The notes beneath the pieces are model-generated. The model worked only from the letters and a program-made list of their open reading frames with translations. It was not told the DNA's origin and did no database searches. From assembly GCA_018434645.1 (NCBI GenBank), contig JAHDOX010000072.1, positions 1 through 5,866 of the forward strand: a DNA stretch of 5,866 nt, written 5' to 3'. Below are positions 1 through 5,866 of the stretch, piece by piece. Numbering within the stretch: position 1 is the first letter of the stretch; every line of letters starts with the position of its first letter. Made by a program: the position numbers and the translations under genes. The stretch is from Synergistales bacterium (GTDB taxonomy: Bacteria > Synergistota > Synergistia > Synergistales > Thermovirgaceae).

Positions 1-537
1 ATTTCTTACGGGGATTCCGGTGTAGTGCACATTTTGACCCTCGATTTTCTGGCAGTTCTCCCATCCACACAGGACTGGCACTCCCCAGGATGCCGCAAGC
101 CTTGTTACCTTTCCTGCAACGGCGTTTTGCTCGTGGACAAATGACCTGATACCTGAAAACCTTGCTGCAAAAAGCGCGGGTAACGAAGCATATCCGCCGA
201 AAAGAAGGCACGCATCAGGCTTCCAGGTCAGAAAATCCCTTATGCATGTAAAGGTCGAAAGGAAAAGTCCCGATGATCGTATGGCCCGGCGAAACATGTT
301 ACCCGAAAGAGGAGAACCGTCAATAGGAAGTACTTTGGCGGAAATTGCGTTTGACCGGAATATTTCCCTTTCCAGGGGCCGCGATCCGCAGTAAAAGCGT
401 ATTTCAGTTTCGGGATGATGTTCATATATCCACTTCGCGAAAGCGATGGCCGGTACTACATGTCCACCTGTCCCTCCTGCTACGATAATTATTTTAGTCC
501 CGGTGGTTTCTTCAAGCGGGGTCTTCGTTTGTCCCAT
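1..537 (-). CDS. murG: MurG, lipid II-forming N-acetylglucosaminyltransferase (5' part; runs off left edge)
   Basis: MurG is a peripheral membrane GT-B enzyme that transfers GlcNAc from UDP-GlcNAc to lipid I, giving lipid II on the inner face of the membrane. The 179 codons present read without a stop and cover the N-terminal, lipid I-binding domain. Visible motifs are the glycine loop GGTGGH (residues 21-26), FGGYASLPA (113-121), HEQNAVAG (135-142) and TGIPVR (173-178, usually TGNPVR), which leads towards the inter-domain linker. The UDP-GlcNAc-binding C-terminal domain lies outside the window; the family is about 355 residues long. The start is the ATG at 537, which has AGGAG eight bases upstream and overlaps the end of ftsW by 26 bases in another frame. 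No alternative ATG, GTG or TTG lies between it and the first strand, so the protein has about 14 polar residues before the core. Identification is secure. Confidence 0.96.
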   Translation of the reverse strand, partial: MGQTKTPLEETTGTKIIIVAGGTGGHVVPAIAFAKWIYEHHPETEIRFYCGSRPLEREIFRSNAISAKVLPIDGSPLSGNMFRRAIRSSGLFLSTFTCIRDFLTWKPDACLLFGGYASLPALFAARFSGIRSFVHEQNAVAGKVTRLAASWGVPVLCGWENCQKIEGQNVHYTGIPVRN

Positions 538-1669
538 CCTTGATGCTCCTCAAAATTATGCCTGTCTTTGCCCACAATGTTACCAGGGCGCTTCCACCGT
601 AGCTTAGAAAAGGAAGCGGAATTCCTGTCAGGGGCAACAGTTTCATTACCCCTCCAAGGTTTATGAAAAGGGTCAGAGCAATGGAAAGGGTTCCGCCCCA
701 CAAAAGTGTTCCCGCAAATGTCCCACGCAACCTGCAGTAAGCCATCATCAAAAGGAAAAACCAAAGAAAGAACAGGCCAAGGACAGTCGCTGTTCCAATG
801 AATCCCAATTCCTCTCCGATGGCAGCGAACATGAAATCCGTATGAACCGCAGGAAGGTATTTCAGCTTCTGCAACCCCTTCCCCAGACCCACTCCCCAGA
901 GACCGCCATTAGCAAAAGCTATGAACCCCTGGATGATCTGGAATCCGTTTCCGAGGGGATCCTCCCAGGGATCGAGAAAGGCCATGATTCGTCGCATACG
1001 ATAGGTGCTTGTCACGAGCAGTGGTAAAAAGACTGTGAGCGTTAGGATGAGTCCGAAAAAAAGCGGGTATTTCCAACCGTAACGTTCTACGTAAAGCCCC
1101 ATGAGGAGTGCGAAAAGAATAACGGCGCCGCCAAAGTCCGGTTGCAGCGCAAAAGGCCAGGAAGAAATGAAAAAGATAATAAGAATCCGGGAAAAAGCGT
1201 GTAAAGGTGAAAGCCCGGGGGCATGTAGTTTTTTGGCTCCATGCAGTATGACTGCCAAAAAAAGAAATTCCGATGCCTGAATGGAAATGGGACCGAGGCT
1301 GATCCATCGTCTAGCCCCTCCCGAAGCATTGAAAAATCCGGGAATGAGGGTCATGACCATCATACTTACCGCAAAGATCCACAGGATACCCGAAAGGTGC
1401 TTCCATATTCTGATCGGAATACAGTAGCAGACCAGCATGGATGCCAACCCGAGAAGAAGCCACTTTATCTGCCTTATGCCGTAAACGAAAGGAACATCCC
1501 ATCTCGAAACGGAAAGGTTTGTCGTTACGGAGGTAATCATTACGATACCAAGGGCACTCAAGAGAAAGGGGATAAGCCAAAGGAAGAAAGTGGAGCCATT
1601 TCTTCTTTCGGGCATTCCATCTTCGCCGACAAGGTCTTCTTTGGCCAGGCTGCTTTCCGGCTGCTTCAT
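512..1669 (-). CDS. ftsW: FtsW, SEDS-family septal peptidoglycan glycosyltransferase
   Basis: FtsW is the multi-pass membrane polymerase that, with the class B PBP FtsI, makes septal glycan from lipid II. The 385-residue product has a polar cytoplasmic N-terminus (about 27 residues), then many hydrophobic segments (for example about 28-47, 69-88, 92-110, 178-194, 200-220, 285-312, 320-338). SEDS motifs are GGARRWISLG (117-126), QPDFGGA (176-182), DPWEDPLGNGFQ (233-244), HTDFMFAAIGEELG (276-289) with the probable catalytic Asp278, and a C-terminal PLPFLSYGGS (351-360). The motif after GARRW reads QASEFLF (131-137) instead of QPSExxK, so the conserved Lys is Phe137. The ATG at 1669 shares ATGA with the murD stop and has GGAGG six bases upstream, so the start is firm. 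RodA is the alternative assignment, but EDPLGNGFQ, LGKGLQKL and the position between murD and murG fit FtsW. Confidence 0.95.
   Translation of the reverse strand: MKQPESSLAKEDLVGEDGMPERRNGSTFFLWLIPFLLSALGIVMITSVTTNLSVSRWDVPFVYGIRQIKWLLLGLASMLVCYCIPIRIWKHLSGILWIFAVSMMVMTLIPGFFNASGGARRWISLGPISIQASEFLFLAVILHGAKKLHAPGLSPLHAFSRILIIFFISSWPFALQPDFGGAVILFALLMGLYVERYGWKYPLFFGLILTLTVFLPLLVTSTYRMRRIMAFLDPWEDPLGNGFQIIQGFIAFANGGLWGVGLGKGLQKLKYLPAVHTDFMFAAIGEELGFIGTATVLGLFFLWFFLLMMAYCRLRGTFAGTLLWGGTLSIALTLFINLGGVMKLLPLTGIPLPFLSYGGSALVTLWAKTGIILRSIKDGTNEDPA
546..550 (-). promoter_or_regulatory. Ribosome binding site of murG
   Basis: AGGAG lies eight bases before the ATG at 537, inside the last codons of ftsW. 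It fixes the murG start despite the 26-base overlap with ftsW, and suggests that ribosomes finishing ftsW feed murG translation. Confidence 0.7.
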
Positions 1670-3048
1670 GAAGATCCTCCATCCATGCTCCTTACTATCT
1701 GTTTGAAATGTTCTCCTCTTGCCTTGTAATTTTCATACATATCCCAGCTGGTGCAGGCCGGAGACAAGATGACAGTCGTCCCAGGCGAAGCTCTTTTTGT
1801 TGCGCTTTCGACAGCTTCTTCCATGGTATCCGCCTTGCAAAATGATTCGTATCCAATCTTTTGCAACGCTTTTGCTATGCGGTCCTTTTCCTTCCCTATC
1901 AGTATTGAGGCCACTGTGTATCTCGCCACCGCTTCGGCCAGGGGACCGTATTCCTCACCCTTGCCTTTTCCTCCAAGGATCACCACAAGAGGTCCCTTGA
2001 TTGAAGACAGGGCAGTAACTGTAGCAGCCACGTTGGTTCCTTTTGAATCGTCCACGTAGGTTATGCCGCCGATTTCAGCTACCTTTTCGCATCTGTGCGG
2101 CAGCGGGACGAAAGTTTTGAGTGATTTGGCGATTTCCATGTTGTCAATACCGGCCAATACGGCGGCCGCTGAAGCCATTGCTGCATTTTCCCTGTTGTGC
2201 GACCCGACCAGCGGAACGTCGTCTACCGAGAAAAGAGGAATACGACGATTTTCCCGAAGAAGATAACACGCTTCTTCCGTGAGAAGAATTCCACTTTCAG
2301 TTTGTGCTGCATTCAGGGTCCCTTTCTTTAAGGGGAACAATTTAAAATCAGCGATGCCGGTGATTTCCCTGATTCTTTTTACGTCTCGCTCCTGGCAGAT
2401 CCCCGCGCTTTTCCCCCTGGCCAGCGAAAATATTTTTATCTTGGCTGCGATGTAATCGTTCAGATTGCCGTGCCAATCCAGATGATCAGGTGCAATATTA
2501 GTAACTATGGGAATATCGATTTTGAACTCTCGGGCCCAATAAAGCTGGAAGCTGCTAAGTTCGGCCACGATCCAATCGTATTCCCTGAAGGCACATTCAG
2601 CGAGCGGTGTCCCGATATTGCCGGCAACAGTTGTTTCGTATCCGGCGTGGGTGAGAATGTGCCCTGCAAGAGCCGTAGTGGTAGTCTTTCCGTTGCTGCC
2701 TGTTACTCCTATAACGCGACCTTTGATGTGCCTTGCCACGAAGTCGAGTTCGCCTATGACGGGAATTTTTCTTAGCCGGGCCTTTTCAACGATTTCGGCC
2801 GTCGGCGGTACGCCAGAACTCAGTACTAGAGAATCGGCCTCAAGGGCTTCAGTAGTGTTGCCACCTTCTTCAAAGGTTGCTCCGAGGCGTCTTAAAAATT
2901 GACGCGTATCTTCCTTGATGGGACCTTTTTCTGAAACAAAGACATCCGCCCCACAAGCTCTTGCAAGGTGGGCTATTGATTTCCCGCTCACTCCCGCACC
3001 GATTATGGTGTATTTCTTGACCTTTGAAATTTTTTCATCTATCGACAT
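1666..3048 (-). CDS. murD: MurD, UDP-N-acetylmuramoyl-L-alanine--D-glutamate ligase
   Basis: MurD is the cytoplasmic ATP-dependent ligase that adds D-Glu to UDP-MurNAc-L-Ala. At 460 residues it is slightly longer than the E. coli enzyme (about 438). Domain 1, a Rossmann-like UDP-binding fold, starts with GAGVSGKS (17-24) and includes SSGVPP (77-82). The ATPase domain carries the P-loop GVTGSNGKTT (114-123), AGNIG (142-146), ELSSFQL (163-169) and NIAPDHLDWHG (184-194). Lys203 in YIAAKIKIF matches the carbamylated Lys, and GSHNREN (282-288) is intact. Domain 3 has PHR (317-319), DDSKGTN (333-339), ILGGKGKG (357-364) and SPACTSWDMY (429-438). By motif alignment the key catalytic residues Lys121, Glu163, His189, Asn288, Arg319 and Asp334 are all present, so it should be active. 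The ATG at 3048 has GAGGAG seven bases upstream. It follows mraY by 20 bases and its TGA overlaps the ftsW ATG. Confidence 0.97.
   Translation of the reverse strand: MSIDEKISKVKKYTIIGAGVSGKSIAHLARACGADVFVSEKGPIKEDTRQFLRRLGATFEEGGNTTEALEADSLVLSSGVPPTAEIVEKARLRKIPVIGELDFVARHIKGRVIGVTGSNGKTTTTALAGHILTHAGYETTVAGNIGTPLAECAFREYDWIVAELSSFQLYWAREFKIDIPIVTNIAPDHLDWHGNLNDYIAAKIKIFSLARGKSAGICQERDVKRIREITGIADFKLFPLKKGTLNAAQTESGILLTEEACYLLRENRRIPLFSVDDVPLVGSHNRENAAMASAAAVLAGIDNMEIAKSLKTFVPLPHRCEKVAEIGGITYVDDSKGTNVAATVTALSSIKGPLVVILGGKGKGEEYGPLAEAVARYTVASILIGKEKDRIAKALQKIGYESFCKADTMEEAVESATKRASPGTTVILSPACTSWDMYENYKARGEHFKQIVRSMDGGSS
1676..1680 (-). promoter_or_regulatory. Ribosome binding site of ftsW
   Basis: GGAGG with a six-base spacer before the ATG at 1669, inside the last codons of murD. 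With the ATGA stop/start overlap it supports translational coupling of murD and ftsW. Confidence 0.75.
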
Positions 3049-3055
3049 TTACCGG

Positions 3056-3061
3056 CTCCTC
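3056..3061 (-). promoter_or_regulatory. Ribosome binding site of murD
   Basis: GAGGAG with a seven-base spacer before the ATG at 3048. It sits in the only intergenic gap of the window (3049-3068), which is too short to hold a promoter or terminator as well. Confidence 0.75.
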
Positions 3062-3068
3062 GAAAAAA

Positions 3069-4043
3069 TCAAACAAGTCTTGCCAAAATACCTGCTGTGG
3101 CGATCATACCTGTCGCATGAACCAGCCAAAACCGGGTAACCACTTGCGTCTCGCTCCACCCGGACAGCTCGAAATGATGGTGGATCGGGCTCATCCTGAA
3201 TACCCGTTTCCCAAGGCAACGTATCGTGAAAATCTGGATCAGTACGGAAAGGGCTTCTATACCCATTATGAAACCAAAGGGAACAATCATAAGCACCTTT
3301 CCCGAAAGGATACAGAGCGTTACCAGCAGGCCGCCAAGGAAATGAGAACCGACATCACCCATGAATATACGTGCCGGGTGAGCGTTGTGCCACAGAAAAC
3401 CCGCGGTAAGGGCCAGAGCCGTTACACATGAGGCTGCCTGTGCTTCCGCAAGGCCAAGCCAGAACATCATTCCCGTAAAAGATATGGCACAGCAGCCCGC
3501 TGCGAGGCCGTCGAGACCATCGGTTATGTTGACGGCGTTCATGCCCCCCACCAGCAGGAACAAAAGCAAAACCCAACTTGTCGGTCCTTCAAGGGGGAAT
3601 CCCGATAGAAGGGTTACGCCACATGTTCTTGAAAAAACCGCCACCCAGGGTATCGAAAGTGCAACCTGAAGTGCCAGTTTATTGAGTGTTGAAAGCCCCT
3701 CGCTGGAGCGTTTCCTGTGTTTCAGGAAATCGTCAAAAAACCCTATCGCCGCGGCTGTAACAGGGAACCCCCACACAAAAAGAAGTTCTCCGGCGGAGAA
3801 ATTTCCGAAAAACAACCACATTAAAGAAAGGGAAAGAGCTATGATCACGAATACGACTCCACCCATCGAAGGAGTGCCTGCTTTTTCCGAAATGTGGCGG
3901 GCAGGGCCATATAGCTTAAGGACCTGAGACAGCTCTTTTGCCCTGCAATACCTGATCCAGAGCGCCTGTAAGGCGACGGCGTAGAGGAAAACTACCAGGC
4001 CGAGGCAAATGAGGTCTTGCTGAAGACCCGTCATGCAAGACAC
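3069..4043 (-). CDS. mraY: MraY, phospho-N-acetylmuramoyl-pentapeptide-transferase
   Basis: MraY is the integral membrane enzyme that transfers phospho-MurNAc-pentapeptide from UDP to undecaprenyl phosphate, making lipid I. The 324 residues match the short form of the family (E. coli has 360). Signature blocks appear in order: GPARHISEKAGTPSMGG (46-62), DDFLK (104-108) with the paired Asp, NAVNITDGLDGLAAG (169-183), IFMGDVGS (226-233) with the conserved Asp230, and MSPIHHHFELSGW (284-296), the cytoplasmic HHH loop. Hydrophobic segments between them fit the usual ten-helix topology. The chosen start is the GTG at 4043, with AAGGA six bases upstream; it overlaps murF by 13 bases. The ATG three codons later (4034) forms an ATGA overlap with the murF stop, but its distance to that Shine-Dalgarno is about 15 bases. 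Either choice changes the product by three residues only. Confidence 0.96.
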   Translation of the reverse strand: MSCMTGLQQDLICLGLVVFLYAVALQALWIRYCRAKELSQVLKLYGPARHISEKAGTPSMGGVVFVIIALSLSLMWLFFGNFSAGELLFVWGFPVTAAAIGFFDDFLKHRKRSSEGLSTLNKLALQVALSIPWVAVFSRTCGVTLLSGFPLEGPTSWVLLLFLLVGGMNAVNITDGLDGLAAGCCAISFTGMMFWLGLAEAQAASCVTALALTAGFLWHNAHPARIFMGDVGSHFLGGLLVTLCILSGKVLMIVPFGFIMGIEALSVLIQIFTIRCLGKRVFRMSPIHHHFELSGWSETQVVTRFWLVHATGMIATAGILARLV

Positions 4044-5437
4044 CCGGCTTCCTTAAGGATTTTTTCGAGGCCATATGCACGGGATCCTTTAAGCAATACC
4101 ATATCGCCGGGGGCAAGTTCCCCGTCCAGAAGCGGCGCAACACCGGCGGCATCGTGATAGTGCCTGAAAGTCTTTTTTTCATCCTGCGACCCGAGTGCTT
4201 TTGTCCACTCATCCCCTATGAGGACGACGAAATCCAGGTCCTTTGCAAAGTCAAGAACATCCCGATGCAAGCGGGAGGTTTCCTTGCCAAGCTCTTTCAT
4301 TCCGCCCAGGACTGCGCATTTTCGGCCCCCTGGCTTGAGTGACTTGAGGTTGACAAGCGCCTGCCGCATCGACAGCGGGTTTGCGTTGTAAGTTTCGTCT
4401 ATGTACCAGACTCCACGGCTTGACTTCCCGGTTACTCCCCTCCCGGGGAGGGGCCGCACCTGTTCAATGGCCTCCACCACCTGCAAGTGTTCAACGTTAA
4501 AAAGATCGCCGCAAGCGATCGAAAAGCCCATGGCGTAGGCGTGCTGGGGGCCGAAAAGGTAAGACGAAAAAAGGAGTCTTTCGTCCTCCTTTGCTATTTC
4601 AATCTTTGTTTTGATCGTGTCCTGTTCAAAGGAAAACCCCCCTTCTCTCAAAAGGTAAGTCCCTTTCCCGAAACCCACCGGGAACAGGTCGAAGGGGAAA
4701 TTACCTGAGCACAGCCTGTTTTCCAGAATCTCTGAATCCGCATTGTACAAGACCCGCTTGAGCCTTGAAGAATGAAGTATTTCCATTTTTGCCTCTAGAA
4801 CTCCGTCAAGATCGGTCAAACCTTCAAGGTGTCCGGGACCTATTGCAGTTATCACAGCTGTCGTAGGTGGATAGCTCTGTGCCATCTCCAGGATTTCTCC
4901 GGGGTGATTCGTTCCCATTTCCAGAATCAGGATCTCCGTATCGAGAGGCATTTCCAATATAGAAAGGGCGCAGCCTATCCATGTATTGTAACTTTCTCTG
5001 GCGGCGTGCACCCTGTAGCGCTTCCTCAAGACAGCGGCAATACATTCTCTTGTAGTGGTTTTCCCTACCGTTCCCGTTATAGCCACGATTTCATCAAGTA
5101 CAGCTTTTCGAAGAAAAAGATGCGCCGCTGCATCTTTAAGAGCTTTAGGTGTGTTTTTAACGAGAAGGAAGGAGACCTTCTCCCGAGATTCGTTTAAAAC
5201 CTTTTCCCCGGCCTTACCCTCTTCCATGATGACGAAGCAAGCGCCCCTCGCGATCGCACCGGCTACATAAATGTGGCCGTCATCTTTCGCCCCGGGCAAA
5301 GCGATAAATCCGTCTCCACGGTCAACCTTCCTGCTGTCGCTCTTGATTGCAGGTCCGACCGGTCTGTCAGGCCCCAAAAGCCTGCCTCCTGTGACCTTTG
5401 CCATTTCAGCCAGGGTCATGAAACAGTTTCCAGGCAT
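4031..5437 (-). CDS. murF: MurF, UDP-N-acetylmuramoyl-tripeptide--D-alanyl-D-alanine ligase
   Basis: MurF is the cytoplasmic ATP-dependent ligase that adds D-Ala-D-Ala to the UDP-MurNAc tripeptide. From the ATG at 5437 it is 468 residues. The N-terminal domain has SDSRKVDRGDGFIAL (33-47), typical of MurE/MurF. The ATPase domain has the P-loop GTVGKTT (122-128), SYNTWIG (149-155), LEMGTNHPGEI (172-182), IGPGHLEG (200-207) and AKMEI (216-220) with the probable carbamylated Lys217. Domain 3 shows LPGR (330-333), DETYNANP (347-354), LGGMKELG (377-384) and KGSRAYGLE (450-458). Three motifs deviate: SYNTWIG replaces NxNNxIG, GPQHAYAM (296-303) replaces GxHNxxN, and LGG replaces LGD. There are three in-frame ATGs. 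That at 5437 has AGAGGGG nine bases upstream and is preferred. That at 5419 makes an ATGA overlap with the murE stop but has only a weak GGAAA upstream. That at 5464 has AGAGGA directly abutting it. Confidence 0.94.
   Translation of the reverse strand: MPGNCFMTLAEMAKVTGGRLLGPDRPVGPAIKSDSRKVDRGDGFIALPGAKDDGHIYVAGAIARGACFVIMEEGKAGEKVLNESREKVSFLLVKNTPKALKDAAAHLFLRKAVLDEIVAITGTVGKTTTRECIAAVLRKRYRVHAARESYNTWIGCALSILEMPLDTEILILEMGTNHPGEILEMAQSYPPTTAVITAIGPGHLEGLTDLDGVLEAKMEILHSSRLKRVLYNADSEILENRLCSGNFPFDLFPVGFGKGTYLLREGGFSFEQDTIKTKIEIAKEDERLLFSSYLFGPQHAYAMGFSIACGDLFNVEHLQVVEAIEQVRPLPGRGVTGKSSRGVWYIDETYNANPLSMRQALVNLKSLKPGGRKCAVLGGMKELGKETSRLHRDVLDFAKDLDFVVLIGDEWTKALGSQDEKKTFRHYHDAAGVAPLLDGELAPGDMVLLKGSRAYGLEKILKEAGCLA
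4050..4054 (-). promoter_or_regulatory. Ribosome binding site of mraY (favours the GTG start)
   Basis: AAGGA (extended AAGGAAG) six bases before the GTG at 4043 and about 15 bases before the ATG at 4034. The spacing favours the GTG. The site lies within the last codons of murF. Confidence 0.6.
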
Positions 5438-5866
5438 TTGGTACGTCCCCTCTTTCGGCCCCATTCCTCTATTGTTTCCATGTCATTGTATGGAATCAGT
5501 TTTTCTCCGATTATGATATAACGTTCAGGCCCTTTGCCTGTGACCAAAACCACGTCCTCGGCTTTAGCCCTGTCAAGTGTGGTATACACCGCATCCTTTC
5601 GGTCGATGATTATCTCTGCGTCAAGGCAACCTGCTTCGACGGCACCTTTTTTTATGGCTTCTGCTATGTCAAGTGGATCTTCGCTTCTCGGGTTGTCCAT
5701 CGTTATAATCAGTCGATCCGCTTTCTGCGCCGCTATCTTGCCCATTACCGGCCGATTTTCTTTGTAACGGTCCCCGCCAAGTCCAAAGACAAGCCAGATG
5801 TTCCCCTTGCAGATTTCCCTGGTCGCCTCGAGTACTTTCTCGAGGGCATCCGGTGTATGGGCATAA
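5416..5866 (-). CDS. murE: MurE, UDP-MurNAc-tripeptide synthetase, probable meso-DAP type (3' part; runs off right edge)
   Basis: MurE is the cytoplasmic ATP-dependent ligase that adds the third peptide residue to UDP-MurNAc-L-Ala-D-Glu. Only the last 149 codons are present; they read in frame from the window edge (first whole codon at 5865) and cover domain 3. The fragment opens with YAHTPDALEKVL, the family's (D)YAHTPDALE block. It continues with FGLGGDRYKENRP (27-39 of the fragment), MGKIAAQKAD (41-50), DNPRSEDP (57-64) and GKGPERYIIIG (110-120). In known MurE enzymes DNPR reads out meso-diaminopimelate, whereas lysine-adding enzymes differ there, so a DAP-type wall is inferred. Two usual residues differ: Leu for Cys in FGCGGDR, and Pro for His in GKGHE. 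The TGA at 5418-5416 lies inside the start region of murF. The catalytic ATPase domain is outside the window. Confidence 0.95.
   Translation of the reverse strand, partial: YAHTPDALEKVLEATREICKGNIWLVFGLGGDRYKENRPVMGKIAAQKADRLIITMDNPRSEDPLDIAEAIKKGAVEAGCLDAEIIIDRKDAVYTTLDRAKAEDVVLVTGKGPERYIIIGEKLIPYNDMETIEEWGRKRGRTKCLETVS
5447..5453 (-). promoter_or_regulatory. Ribosome binding site of murF (favours the ATG at 5437)
   Basis: AGAGGGG with a nine-base spacer before the ATG at 5437, inside the murE coding region. It is the best Shine-Dalgarno near the three candidate murF starts. Confidence 0.55.

Noticed and set aside
1257..1263. Run of seven A (T in the coding sense) in ftsW, considered as a frameshift site
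   Set aside because: The ftsW frame matches the family on both sides of the run, so there is no frameshift.
909..1682. Minus-strand alternative-frame open readings inside ftsW (909-1307, 1087-1329, 1311-1682)
   Set aside because: They are out-of-frame shadows of ftsW, with no family motif and no reason to expect a nested gene.
1241..1729. Plus-strand open reading frame of 162 codons opposite ftsW and the murD end
   Set aside because: It lies antisense to a clear SEDS gene with intact motifs. Its polar composition rich in Lys, Asp and Ser is what the complement of hydrophobic codons gives, and it shows no recognisable domain.
3049..3068. Gap between mraY and murD as a possible promoter or terminator
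   Set aside because: It is about 20 bases and is largely used by the murD ribosome binding site; no stem-loop or promoter hexamers are visible.
3024..3431. Plus-strand open reading frame of 135 codons opposite mraY
   Set aside because: It is antisense to the conserved C-terminal half of MraY, including the HHH loop. It has no recognisable domain.
4437..4453. GC-rich inverted repeat (8-base arms, 1-base centre) that could look like a hairpin
   Set aside because: It encodes the conserved LPGRG segment of MurF, has no loop of workable length and no following T-run, so codon constraint explains it.
5827..5844. Two CTCGAG palindromes 12 bases apart in murE
   Set aside because: They encode the repeated Leu-Glu in ALEKVLEA of a conserved block; two chance copies of a six-base site are not evidence of an operator.
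1..5866. A new defence, mobile or regulatory system hidden in the window
   Set aside because: Every base apart from one short gap is accounted for by six core cell wall genes with intact frames; no repeats, foreign-looking insertions or unexplained stretches remain.

Overview
The window is one unbroken block of coding sequence, all on the minus strand. It is the middle of a bacterial division and cell wall (dcw) gene cluster. In transcription order, from high to low coordinates, it holds the 3' end of murE, complete murF, mraY, murD and ftsW, and the 5' half of murG. Both end genes are cut by the window edges. No RNA gene, mobile element, CRISPR array, terminator or internal promoter was recognised. 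The only non-coding DNA is about 20 bases between mraY and murD.

The six products are consecutive steps of lipid II synthesis and use. MurE adds the third residue to the UDP-MurNAc peptide; its DNPR motif points to meso-diaminopimelate. MurF adds D-Ala-D-Ala. MraY moves the phospho-MurNAc-pentapeptide onto undecaprenyl phosphate at the membrane. MurG adds GlcNAc to make lipid II, and FtsW polymerises it into septal glycan. MurD acts earlier, adding D-Glu to UDP-MurNAc-L-Ala. Four of the five junctions overlap and good Shine-Dalgarno sequences lie inside the upstream genes, so this is very probably one translationally coupled operon whose promoter lies beyond the right edge.

The organism is a bacterium with a meso-DAP type wall and about 50% GC by eye. 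The gene order is widespread and does not identify the phylum. The general flavour of MurG and MurF suggests Synergistota or a similarly deep-branching Gram-negative-type group, but that is a weak impression that only a search could settle.

I found no new biological system; this is a core housekeeping locus. What deserves a second look is at residue level: FtsW lacks the conserved Lys of its QPSExxK motif, MurF lacks the Asn pair of its HNxxN motif and has other changed motifs, and MurE has GKGPE instead of GKGHE. All reading frames are intact.
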